From the NCBI GenBank assembly GCA_004794785.1, contig SJOL01005788.1, positions 256,006-320,005 of the forward strand: DNA of 64,000 nucleotides. The letters run 5' to 3'. A program made the position numbers and the translations under genes. Origin of the DNA: Opisthorchis felineus. Lineage: Eukaryota > Platyhelminthes > Trematoda > Opisthorchiida > Opisthorchiidae. Under the pieces are notes generated by a model that was given only the letters and a program-made list of their open reading frames with translations, made no database searches and was not told where the DNA came from. Shown piece after piece: positions 10,101-20,715 of this stretch; the stretch's first letter is position 1, and every line of letters begins with the position of its first letter.

Positions 10101-12777
10101 GTTTGTCTGCGATGATGACCCTACAACCAAGAAGTCAATAACAGCCTCGCAAGAGCGGGCACCTTGGCGTTATTCGTAGGACTTGCTTGGAATTCATGAC
10201 GCCAGCCTCCGTTTGTAGCATTCCATACGCTGGAGAATTGCTTCGCGCAGTTGTCGCATCCACCACAAAGCCGTCTGCAGCAAACCGTGAGGTTGCCTTG
10301 ATGCCTTCGCAGGTGAGCAAAAAAACCGGCTTCCTGAAATCCACTGTCTCTCAGCATAGGGTGGGTTAGAGCGAGATCACTGAGAGTCTACCATATATAA
10401 CCTTGATGAGTCGAAGAGCTGCGAGGACTCTCCCATTTAATAGGTAGATCCAGCATCTTCACGCAGGATGAACTTTAATGGATTTTATTCTTCTTCGGAC
10501 ATGAAAGTTGTACGAATGCGTTACACTCAACCAGCGGATACACTAGGGTGAAATGCTTATGGGAAACAACCCCAGAATGTGCCTAACAAGTGTTAAGTAA
10601 GTGATAATGCTGGCGCATCGAGCAAGACCGAAGAAAATGATTGACCTTAGATCCTGACCGGAGTGGTGAGACGGAGGAGTTAATCGCTGCGGCTGTGCTG
10701 AATAACTTTAAGTGCCTGTGGCCAAACATTTTCTGGACCGTGCCGAAAGATCTCAAGCCCGGCATTTTTGTCCCCAAACCCTGGTGTCGTCCGAGTGCAG
10801 CAAAATGTTGATCAGTAGGGCTGCTGTGGCTCCGTAGGCATCCTTCAGGCAATTTGGGTAATACCTTGGAAATCCTGCGCTGCCACCTTTTGCTCGGCAA
10901 TAGGCTTTTTTGTCCGTTAGTGGTCCGGAGGACAATGCACAGTTTTGTAAATTTCTTCGGTTTAACATCTGGCCAGAGGGCGTCAGGAAATCGAAGTAAA
11001 CTGCGAGAGCTGAGAGCCCGCGCCAGTGGCGGCGTTCCAGGAATGGATGGCCATGATGGAGTTCGTGGTGTGTGGTTGTTCTTTCCTAAAACCACGTTGC
11101 CTGCTTTCCAAAACAGAATGGTCGTCTGAATTGACGGGAATGTGTTCGTCAGTTATACAATCCACTACGTTGAAAACAGCCAATAGTAAGGTTGCTAGGT
11201 AGCAGCCGCCCGGAATACCATTGCCGTCACTCTTGCAAACGAAAGCCGTTGCTCCTTAGACTTTGGAGTGATCTTGTGCCGGTTATATGAACGAGTAGAA
11301 ACTACTGCCGGTGTTTCGCAAGTGCCGTTGAAACTTCTTTTAGTAGCATGGGGTTAGCACCTTTACTTGTGGGAACGTTGCCGCGTAGTTCCGTTAGTTT
11401 CTTCAGATGGCTGCTTTCAGTGCACGCACCATTTTAGTGTTGCATGAGTGGTTCAAACCAGCCGGCTCTGCAGAGCATGTGCCTGAGCCTACTTCATGTT
11501 CACACATCTTCCGACATAATTCTCATGTATTAAGGCCCCCCCGCGTAAACAATTAAAACCTTCAACTTGTTGAGCGGATGTAACAGAAGGAGAACCTCAG
11601 AGCTGCCGACAGTCTGAAAAGCGAGTTTGATCTGAACGGTTATGATGCGCTAGTTGCACACCTGTTAAGAGTCCATGTGGAAAACGCTAAATGAGGTTTC
11701 CGTCCTAGAAACAACTCTCACACTTGGCTTTGACGGTCGTAGACTGAATTTTCGTGTATTCGCGGCGTGCATCTTGTGCACGCGGCCCTTGACCATCCTG
11801 TTCGCGTGAGCGATGGTACGCACAGTGATAGCCAGCTCCAGTGCGCCAACCAAATTTGGCGTGACAGTAATCAGTAGGTGAAGCATCGGTGGATTATGAC
11901 CGCTTCAGCACCTAGTACCTGGTGATGAAAGCATCAGACTTTTGTGAGCCGTGTCTGGTTCAAGACGCCTGTGTTTTTGTCGGCAGTTGCACGTTTTTCC
12001 CAAGTTCCACGTATCAGAGGATCACTAAGAGATATTGTGGGCCCGAGAGAGGGCTGTTGCGCATGTTGCTTCCTCCTGCAAGATCCGTCCCGATGTGGGT
12101 GTATTTGTTAAGTAAATCTTCCATAAAAGTGGGTATCACTTACGCGGTACTAGTTGGAGCACTTCGGAAGTTACAAGAGTTAACCCGAATAGTTGTTGGC
12201 TTGAACTGCTGCCCAAGCGCAACTCTCTTTGGGAGACTCTAAACCCATCGCGCTTGGCATTCCCCTACTACGTGCTGCGGCTGACCTCACGTGAAGATTC
12301 ATTGCTGGACGTCATGGCGAGGAGCTGCAGTCACCCATGTTTACAAGCTCACAACCAATGCGGGTGATTAGGCTGAAGGCTGTGAATGCGGTCGAGGCCT
12401 TTCAGTCGATATAAGTCACCAGTATGGTCTCTCGGACCAGCAAAATAAAAACCTATCCAATCACAATTCTTGATTCAAGAAGACATCAGTAAGCGGATAG
12501 TATCTCCTAGACATCCACATGCCTATTGGGAGCACCCCAACACCCGGGGTGCTTACTGGCGATGGTAATGTGCGAATACGTGGAGTTGGCGATTGTAATG
12601 GTTCACTCAGAACTTGCCCGAGTTCCGGTGCAGCTTTAGCCCCTTGAGTTAGTAAGGGGCGGTCATTATCTTCAAAGCTGGAAAGAATAAATCTTCAGCG
12701 GTGTTTGCGACGTTGGATGGTGCTCCGTTGGGAAATGCCCCCCATCGGGGGTGATATCGGGTTGAAGGGTGGTTGTT
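7141..12777. other. Gene-free stretch; coding-like scraps only
   Basis: No gene can be supported. The longest frame, minus strand 11095-10583 (170 codons), and others at 10357-10121 and 11886-11665 have protein-like composition but no recognised family, and they are interrupted and overlap open frames in other phases. Positions 7320-7480 are purine-rich low complexity. Old, heavily decayed transposons or pseudogenes are the most likely content. Confidence 0.4.
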
Positions 12778-12846
12778 AATCTACTATGATAATAATAATA
12801 ATGACGTTTCTTCCCAACTGGTGGGTGGCATGCCGTCAGGCAGAGC
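12778..12846 (-). repeat. (ATT)n-tailed dispersed repeat, short copy D
   Basis: An AAT run at 12778-12793 is followed by TTCCCAACTGGTGGGTGGCA and TGCCGTCAGGCA, matching the tail ends of copies A and B. Similarity stops within about 70 bases, so this is a severely 5'-truncated insertion, as expected of aborted target-primed reverse transcription. Confidence 0.6.
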
Positions 12847-14074
12847 TTCAGTGTGTGTATGCGTTTTGCGTTTTCTTAATTTTTCAGTTCAAAGGACCTG
12901 CTTGTGGTACGGTGGGTATGGCGGTGACGGTACGTGTTCACGGCCCTATCTAGGGTGGGTTTTGACTGCACGGACGTACTCGGCATGGGGCATCTGATGT
13001 TTTACACAGAGAGAGGCGGCACTTACCGGTGTGTGTTCTGTACACTTGCATTCTCAATAAGCCCAAACCCTTCCGAGATATCACTAAGCTCCGGAGGCAT
13101 AAAGTCTCTGATTTTCGGCTCCATTGGATTTCCTGTTGGTTGTGCTAACGAATCAATAATACCGCCCCTTATGCTGGGGACGACAATCAATTGCAGAAGG
13201 TCGTGTGCCTCCCACTGACTCGACTCGGTGCTGGACGCTCAGCAATTCATGTTCATCAACTCTGATTCAAGCACACGGTGAACTTGACAACAGACACCGG
13301 AGCGCCATCGCAGTCAAGATTTGCTCGGATATTAGGTTACTATCGGACGAGACGGAAGCTCTGGTACTACCACGATGTTCGAGGTGCTACATATACAGCC
13401 ACCGCGCACAGTATTTTTTGGGCAAAGCCATAATCCTGTTCCCGGGACATTGTGCACTGCCAATCGCACAGCAATCTGCAGAGCCTGCATTTAACGCAGG
13501 TTAGCAAGACGAGTAGCAATCGTAGCTGCCTGTTCATGTCGATATTTCGTGGCGGAGTCTCCATTCGATAGCTGTTATCTGGTTAGATGAGGAGCTTAGC
13601 TTTCACGCACCCGAGTGGTTCAGGAGTTACTGAGAGGTTGAGAGGCAACTCAGGGCCTGTAATGGATTATAAGATGTCAGGAGGATGAGAAAGCCAGAGC
13701 CATTTTTCTGACCTAATTCCGGGGCCGGGTATGATGCCACAGGAGGACCCCAGTACACTACACACAACCAAACCGCCGAAAACTATACCGCCTTTGCTAC
13801 TTAAGTGTCCTTCTACAATAAGTCTGCTTAATACTGTCGTCATTAGCAGCCAGTAAGATGTGAACTCCGGGCCAACAGTAGACTTTGATCACGTCTAAAC
13901 AATTCCCAACAAAACTGTGACTGCATGGAAAGATTTTTAGCTTTTAAATAGGTACCGCCAAATGCCAAAACTTTATTTCGAAGTTTTCTCAGTTGAAACT
14001 ATGGCTTCAGAGGAATTTGTGATGTGCATCTAAAGATGAGCCACGACGGCGAAACTCACTTTGTTGCTTTAAAA
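12847..14074. other. No gene seen
   Basis: Short open frames at 12934-13218 and 13205-13504 on the plus strand have no recognisable domain. Their codon composition gives no support for coding. Nothing else was recognised. Confidence 0.35.
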
Positions 14075-14265
14075 TAGACGTGCGATGACAAGTTCAAAGA
14101 GCGGTTTGAGCCCAAGTCAACACAGGAAAGATAACCCAGGCGCAAAAAGGAAACAACCAAACGGGGAGCCCTGCTGTACACAGCAAAATAGAAAAAAAGT
14201 CAACACCAGCCCCCAAGCCAGCATGGCTTTCCGTGATTTGCAGACCCAGTCCACCGCATGCAATT
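14075..14265 (+). repeat. Dispersed repeat pair, copy 1 (partner at 24108)
   Basis: The word ACGTGCGATGACAA starts a block matched at 24108-24240: both have CAA-TCAA-ACA-GAAAGAT, a run of GCGC/GCGGGC, AAACGGGGAGCC or AAAGGAGAACC, and CACAG-AA-AATAGA. In this copy the block is open in one frame (60 codons, lysine- and serine-rich, starting 14085). It could be the start of a LINE ORF1, but no domain is visible. Confidence 0.4.
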
Positions 14266-14345
14266 AGTGAGATCAAGGAGAATGGCACAATTGCCCGTGC
14301 CGCAAATGTGTCTCAATTCGGAGCATTGGCCTAGGGGATGAGCAG

Positions 14346-15680
14346 TTAATTATCTCCTGCTCTCTCCCGCAGGCGGATGTGAGGCACACCGTACCTAACC
14401 TTACCAGATGCAGTCCATACTAGCACTTTACCCATACGGTCATCACTTGTGGGCTTGACCTCCACATGATGCCCAAAACCGTTATTATGACCTCCACGTT
14501 TGGGGCAACCACGACCCCTGCCATTGAAGCCTCTGCCCCTTTGAGGAGAAAAGCACTGACCCCCTTCCAGTTTGAGCCACGATATCTTCTGTCCGGGACT
14601 CCGGATTGCCTTTTTGGATGGAGTGGAGCTACTTCTTTCTTGCAGCTTTCCCACCGATTCCTCCTTTTCCTTGGCATCATCCATCCCATCTTGCGATCCA
14701 GCACTCCCATCCCCTTCATCATCATCCTACTAGTCCTCCTCACATTCGTTTCCATTGTATCTGCTGGCAGATTCCTCCCTCTTCGAAGAACCCTTAGATT
14801 TCTCCATTCAAATCTTCCATGAAACTTGGCCGTCATCCTCTGACTCGTCACCGTCATGTTTGCCCCCCCCCCCCCGAGTTGAGGGAGGACTCAGAATTTT
14901 CGGATGGTTTAGGCGTTTTTTAGCTCAATTTAGGTAGTTTTTCCGACACTAATGTTCTTTTGCGTACGAATTTCTACAAAAAATGGACGCCCAAAGAGTT
15001 GTCATACACTTCTGGGCAGCTGGCTTGGCATATGGCAGCAGATGGTAGCTCGGTAACTGCAGACCCTTCGGAGGCATATCATGTCTCCTGTTCAAATTGA
15101 AGTTCAGCGCCTCCGGATAAACCTTGCGCAAGTCAGACCCCAACGCATCAAATGGTATATTTCCGATGCAATACAAGTTGCCTTCGATACCGCCGGGAAC
15201 ATGCGATTGTAGCACAATTTTCTGCAGCGCCTTCTGCGCTGCTGCGGCCTGACGCACTGTGGTTTCGTTAAGAAATTTGAACAAAAATTGCCGTGTTCGT
15301 GTGATATCTTTTATTGACCCCAGGAAAGAGCAGCACATCCGGTCATGAGTAGAAATCCCGGAGCGGTGAGTACCCGATCTTGAAACTTTCGAAAAGGCTT
15401 CGAGGCTTCAGCGTATATTGCTTCGCCAAAAAGTAGGTGGCGCACGTTGATTTTGCGGTAGCCGAATTTTGCGTTCAGTAACGCATTAAATGTAGTTGTT
15501 GACTTTGAGTGGAATCCTAAGAACGTAATGTAAAAGTGCTGAATGCGACGTCTTTGTCCAAAGATTTTCATAGAAATTAGTGACCCTGAGGAATCTTTGG
15601 TTAAAAATTTGATTCTCTGGCCCAAGAAGGGCGATGTCATCAGACGACTGATCCACGAGGAGAGTGTACGGTGTTACCAT
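14346..15680 (-). pseudogene. RRM/RGG RNA-binding protein (nucleolin-like) processed pseudogene
   Basis: Read on the minus strand and allowing frame changes, the order of parts is that of a nucleolin-like protein. A weak N-terminal region (15680-15340) comes first. An RRM (15338-15000) follows, with an RNP2-like NLYCIGNIPFDA, then SDLRKVYPEA. Next come the inter-domain FFVEIRTQKNIS-GKTT, an acidic/serine stretch (HDGDESEDDGQ, EDDDEGDGSAGSQDG), a basic stretch (SSSTPSKKAIRSPGQK) and a C-terminal RGG-type patch (RGRGFNGRGRG, near 14530). There is no intron across 1.3 kb, and there are at least four frameshifts or stops, including one near a 14-base C run at 14863-14876. That fits a retrocopy gone dead. 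In life the family binds pre-rRNA or mRNA in the nucleolus. The domain order is seen; the family name is inferred. Confidence 0.55.
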
Positions 15681-15789
15681 CGTCAGACAGCTTTCTCACC
15701 AGCTAGTAAATTTTCCGTATCATCATTAGTGGACACCGTCGTCACAGCCACACGCAATTTTAGGCACTCCAGCTGTTCCGCAGGGAAGG

Positions 15790-16686
15790 TAATAATAATA
15801 ATAATGTTTATTCCCAACTTGTGGGTGGCATGCCGTCAGGCATGATCATAAGGTTGCAGTCCGAGTGAAGGCATGACTGGCGGGGATTGTGGGTACAGGG
15901 GTTTCGGGAAAATGGACAGCGTCATAGGCGGGGGGCGTTATCCGATGTAGACGTAGTCATCACTAAACCGGCACGGGCAGGGAGGCAGTTACTTTGCTTT
16001 TTTGGAGAGAACATCGAGCAAGATCAGGTCGGTAGGATTTGAAGGTGGCGGGCAAAAACAAAGCGCGGGAGGGCAAAACAAGAGGCTTCCTGTTTGACAC
16101 ATGACAAGAAGAGTGTAAATAGATGAAAATAAAGAACAAGAACATCAGATCTGGTGAAGCAGCAGAGTTGGCGTCATCCAGCCGGTCAAGTTGAGCTAAA
16201 ACCTAAAACCACCGCTGGGGCCACCTGGCCTTGGACTGTTGAGCTCATGGCCAGAGTCACAAAAAGCGTAAGTAGGGATGATGAAGTGGAGGGATTGGCA
16301 AAGCGTATAGATGGTAACAGGAACCTCAGGATCATGGTGTACAGTGAAACTGTAGAGACTCACTTGTGTCTCTGTTGTGGAGCCGGGCATAATATTTCCT
16401 TGGAAGAGTGAGATGGTGCCAACACACGAACCAGAACGCGAGCTGTATAGAAAATTATTGATTTTTGTTCAGGAGCACAGACTGAAAATCCACCGAAATT
16501 CGAATGACAGGTTCAGCAGTTTGGAATGAACAGATCATGCAGGCAGCTGGGGCCAGGTGGGGAGCTTGTTCGTATTTGTAGTTAATAGAACGAGTGGGCG
16601 GGAGGGTACGGTCGATAATTGGAAGGAAATAGTTGCGGGTATGCTATCAAACTGGGTATGGCAGTGCCATGCCATCATTGGCCTGA
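15790..16686 (-). repeat. (ATT)n-tailed dispersed repeat, copy A
   Basis: This is the longest uninterrupted match to copy B (19389 onward), colinear for about 900 bases. Shared plus-strand words include GGCATGCCGTCAGGCATGATCA, TCTAAAACCACCG (as CCTAAAACCACCG here), GGCCTTGGACTGTT, ATGGCCAG-GT-ACAAAA and AGACT-GGTATGGCAGTGCC. On the minus strand the AATAAA signal is 15805-15810 region and the tail is (ATT)5. The copy runs into an assembly gap at 16687, which hides its 5' end. No intact reading frame was found. Confidence 0.65.
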
Positions 16687-16955
16687 NNNNNNNNNNNNNN
16701 NNNNNNNNNNNNNNNNNNNNNNNNNNNNNNNNNNNNNNNNNNNNNNNNNNNNNNNNNNNNNNNNNNNNNNNNNNNNNNNNNNNNNNNNNNNNNNNNNNNN
16801 NNNNNNNNNNNNNNNNNNNNNNNNNNNNNNNNNNNNNNNNNNNNNNNNNNNNNNNNNNNNNNNNNNNNNNNNNNNNNNNNNNNNNNNNNNNNNNNNNNNN
16901 NNNNNNNNNNNNNNNNNNNNNNNNNNNNNNNNNNNNNNNNNNNNNNNNNNNNNNN
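16687..16955. other. Assembly gap (269 N)
   Basis: All 269 bases are N. The gap falls inside repeat copy A, so it is probably a repeat-collapse gap. Open frames drawn across it are artefacts. Confidence 0.98.
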
Positions 16956-18140
16956 TTGAGGAGACATCAGATGGGATAACGTGCATTAATATATGTACAG
17001 AGAAAGACCTGACATCTACCGCTATTAGGGTGGTGACAGTGAGTGACTATATGAGATGGGATAGGGATGGATTTGCACTTAGTCAACTAGCAACCAAGCA
17101 GGGGTTGGGTTTGCTAACATGTGATAGTGAAGTACAAGAGATCTAGTGCAAACCGACATAAGCACGCAGAGAGGTAGTGTGGTTGGGGAAATCAGAAGTA
17201 TAAGGACTGACGAGGGTGAACTTCCGAGATGATGGGCTAGCTTATCTGGCATTCATTACTTAAGTTGGGCAGCAAAATAACCTAGGAGAGAAAGTAAGTG
17301 TAAGAAATAGTCACCAGTCCCAGAAGCACTGCTATCAGCTTCAAGTTAACAAGTGATGCATGGAGAATAGTCTTTGGACACTCGTCTTGCATGCTGGTAG
17401 CAGAGGGTTAGGAACCTCTGTTTACACATATTTCTTATTGTATATGTTCACTCCTGAGAGAAGCAGGTAGGTGCGTGTGTTTTGTTTGTTCGACTAAGTG
17501 GGCTTTGGCGAGGTACAACCCCAATTATGACAAGGATAGCTACAGCTCCGCACGCCGACATAAGCCATGGGCATCACATAGGCTCCAGGCTATTCCATCT
17601 GTGTTTTTTACGAATTTTTTTTACAGACGGGAGGCCAGTTTCTTCTCTTTTTTTCACCGTCTGTGGTTTAAAGTTTTGCCAGTTAAATGACAACCGGGAC
17701 GAATCCAGCCCAGCGGCAACAAACAGAAACAACAGTCCTCTTTTATTGGTTTCCTGAATTAAAGGCCGTGCTCAGAACCACCGGCGATGGGCGAAGCACC
17801 CGTGCTACTGGAGGGGTGATGGGTATACGAACGCACCATGGTGCAACGCAACAGGGCGACCCTCCCTGCAGGACGTACCGACCACCACAAGAGGTTTTCA
17901 TCCCTAGTGCATGCTGCCAGATCTGCAAGGTGGCATGCCACCATGCAGTCATGATTGCGGCTTGTGCAATACGTTTGCCCAATATTGTCTTCAAATGTGA
18001 AAGTTCTTGAGATGGATTTGGAATCAACAGACGTTTGCGAGGTTTCGCTTGGTTAGGATCAGCTTATTTCTTTGTTTCTACACCGTGAACCATTTTGGAG
18101 ATTGTGAGCTGGACGTCTGCACATGAATGTTATCCCCTTG
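16956..18140. other. No gene seen
   Basis: The stretch between the gap and the BEL/Pao remnant contains only short frames (for example minus strand 18027-17743) without family resemblance. The right part, 17700-18140, may be further decayed pol of the BEL/Pao element, since it lies directly downstream of it in minus-strand order. Confidence 0.35.
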
Positions 18141-18149
18141 CCGCTTTCA

Positions 18150-18850
18150 GCATCTTAAAGTTCCAAGCTGGGGCTTTAACGGGTTAAGCACTCTCCCCAC
18201 CATTTTGTCGAAATCAGATTCAAATGTCCCCAAAAAAGAGTGCTTAGCTCTGAGTTGCGTGCTGAGGCAATTGACTGCTATTCATTTTGGTTCTGCAGGG
18301 ACGGCTGGTCTGAAATCTGTTTATTCCAGGGCCATTATATACGCTTGGGGATGCCTCAGAGAGCCCAGACGTTGCTTGATAACCCAGTGGGCTTCTGGGA
18401 CATTAGTTTGCATGAAAATTGAGGAGCAATTGTAAGGAATTCGTGCGGGACAAACATCTGCAAGGTGTGCCCTTTTCAAATTCAGCAAATCATCCGGAAT
18501 CGAAGCCTTGTTGATCAGGGGTGACCCGATAGTCTATGCACAGTTGACTTTGACAACGTGCTCGTCAAGTAAAGACTGCATAGCAAATCTGACGGTCATG
18601 TTATATATAATTGCAGGCCATTAACTAATGACACTTCAACACGCGTTGGTTCACCTTCTATCCAAAGCCGTTTAGCTACGCCAGCCGAAAGAAAAGTGGC
18701 GCCGGTACCGTTTTCCAACGGAGCTTGATTTAAAGCAGTGCCATTCAGTCCAGCCAACCGAACCGCAACTAATCCAAGGCAGCTGCGGGGACCCAGAACT
18801 GCTGCTGAGCTAACGTTAGCACATTTGATAGCCCACTTCGCCACCCGCTG
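18150..18850 (-). mobile_element. BEL/Pao LTR retrotransposon remnant (protease to pol linker)
   Basis: Minus strand 18844-18596 encodes VRLAGLNGTAL followed by LENGTGATFLSAGVAKRL, the BEL/Pao aspartic-protease signature (normally LLDNGS-TFxxxxLAKRL). The catalytic aspartate is changed to glutamate. Downstream (18410-18200) comes the segment that joins protease to reverse transcriptase in this superfamily: VPEAHWVIKQRLGSLRHPQA, then after a stop FRPAVPAEPK, and FLGTFESDFDKMVG. Several stops and frame changes occur. No LTRs were seen. The superfamily assignment rests on the order of these motifs. Confidence 0.65.
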
Positions 18851-19388
18851 TGTCGTGAAGCAAACGGCGATGTCGTCGGTTGCAGTTCGAGACGTAGCAA
18901 CGTCCAGAGACGCGATACTCGAAGGCTCTATGGCTAGGTTCTATGCAACTGAAGCGTGAAATAAAGGCCTCTCAGTCTGTTCAGCATCCTGGGCTAAGGT
19001 AGCGTAGCGAACACTTCGTCGTTAGAAAGATTATGACTGTGTGCATAGAAACTGAATTCATATCTTTAATGGCTGCCATGGCTCGGCATGACATCTTTGT
19101 GGAGACGGTGTGAAATTTCACGGATACGTTGGTTTCTTCACGTGTTTCCTCCTATGTTGGACTTGGAAATATTCCAAACAGTACATAAGAATAATAACGT
19201 CTTCTTTATCCGTGAAAACGTAAAATGAAGCAGATATTTGCAAACTGTGTAGGGAAAAGTTTTCTATTGTTGCAGCAGACACCACGCCAGACGAAGTCAG
19301 AGGATTCACCGCAGCTAGCAAGTTTCGTGTAGTAGTCAGTACACGTTTCACCGGGTGCACCTCAGGGTTTCATCTTCATCGGCCTTTT

Positions 19389-20715
19389 ATAATATTACTA
19401 ATAATACTAATAATAATACTGTTTATTTCCAAGTAGTAGGTGGCATACCGTCAGACATGATCACACGATTACAGTCAGAATAAGGCACGACTGGGGGGAT
19501 TGCCAGCACTGGGGATTGCGCGAAAAAAGTACTGTGTCATAAACAGTGGGCAATATACGATGTGGACTTGGTCACGCCTAAACCGGCATGGGAAAGGAAA
19601 CACAGTTACCAGGAGTTTATCTTACTTTTGTCTCAGGCTGAGACAATATCAGATCGTTACGATTTGAAGCTAGCGGGTAAAAACAGAACGAGGGAGGGCA
19701 AAAACGAGGCATACTGCCTGGCACATGATAAGAAAACTTCAAACTGCGAAAAATGAGGAACCAGAACAACAAATCTGGTGGGGTAGCAGGATTGCCGCGG
19801 TCTGCCGGTCAATTTTAACTGAAGTCTAAAACCACCGATGAGGCCTTTTCGGCCTTGGACTGTTAGGCTTATGGCCAGGGTGACAAAAGGCGTAAGTGGG
19901 GATGATGAATTAGAGGAATCAGCTATACGCATAACTGGTATCAGGAATCTCAGAGTAGCGGGGTACATTGAAATTGTAGAGACTCACTACTGTCGCTGTT
20001 GGAATGGAGTCGGGTGTAAAAGTTCCTTGGGGGAGGGAGTTGGTGCTAATGCAAAAGACGGAACGCGAACAGCACAGAAAATGACTGACTTTGTGTGGAA
20101 CGTCGAATGAAAGTCAACGAGATGTTTACATCCGAACGGAAAATTCAGCAGATCAGAATGAACGCATCCCGGAGGCGTCCAGTTGTGGGTGGGGGAACGA
20201 GTTTACTAGAAGGCATCGTCAAAAGTAGGAAATGAATAGTTGCGGGTGCGCTGTCAGACTGGGTATGGCAGTGCCGTGCGATCACTGCACTGACGTACTT
20301 CGGTTTCTGGACAACCCCGTGATGGACGTCATGTTTGGGGCGATTGGGCTTGGATGTGCAATTCTATGGGCAGAGGGGTTTTTTGGGTTGGCCGAGGGAA
20401 TCCGGAGATGCAGAACAAAGCCAATATAAGATTGGAGGAATTTTTTTGTTGGTACGGGCGGGGTTCCGTTGAGGGTGCCATAGGAAGAATTGGTGGGTTT
20501 ATGGGCAGCTCGAGCAGACAGTGCAATAGGCTGACCAGTGCTTTGGATTGCCGGTGCAAGTCCTGCGGATTGAGACGGTTATGTGTGCGCTCGGTCAAAA
20601 AATTGTAGCGATATGGTGGACTGCGGGCAGGCCATCTGACTGAGTATGGTAGTCGCGGTACCGTCATCACGACGTCGTACTTTATTACGTGGACAGCCCC
20701 GTGAGTGAACGTCTT
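19389..20715 (-). repeat. (ATT)n-tailed dispersed repeat, copy B, with internal duplication
   Basis: The copy begins with the imperfect AAT run at 19389-19419 and GTTTATTTCC (AATAAA on the minus strand). It is colinear with copy A to about 20260 and with the distal block of copy C to about 20330. A roughly 75-base segment at 20258-20330 (AGACTGGGTATGGCAGTGCC ... ACAACCCCGTGATGGACGTC) recurs diverged at 20634-20712 (TGACTGAGTATGGTAGT ... ACAGCCCCGTGAGTGAACGTC). The 5' region may therefore carry tandem units about 380 bases long. No intact frame was found. Confidence 0.6.

Noticed and set aside
10390..10440. TTGATGAGTCGAAGAGCTGCGAGGACTC as a hammerhead
   Set aside because: No GAAA box follows the putative stem II and the flanking arms do not pair.
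16557..17146. Open frames of 100-175 codons spanning the N run
   Set aside because: They exist only because N codons contain no stops.
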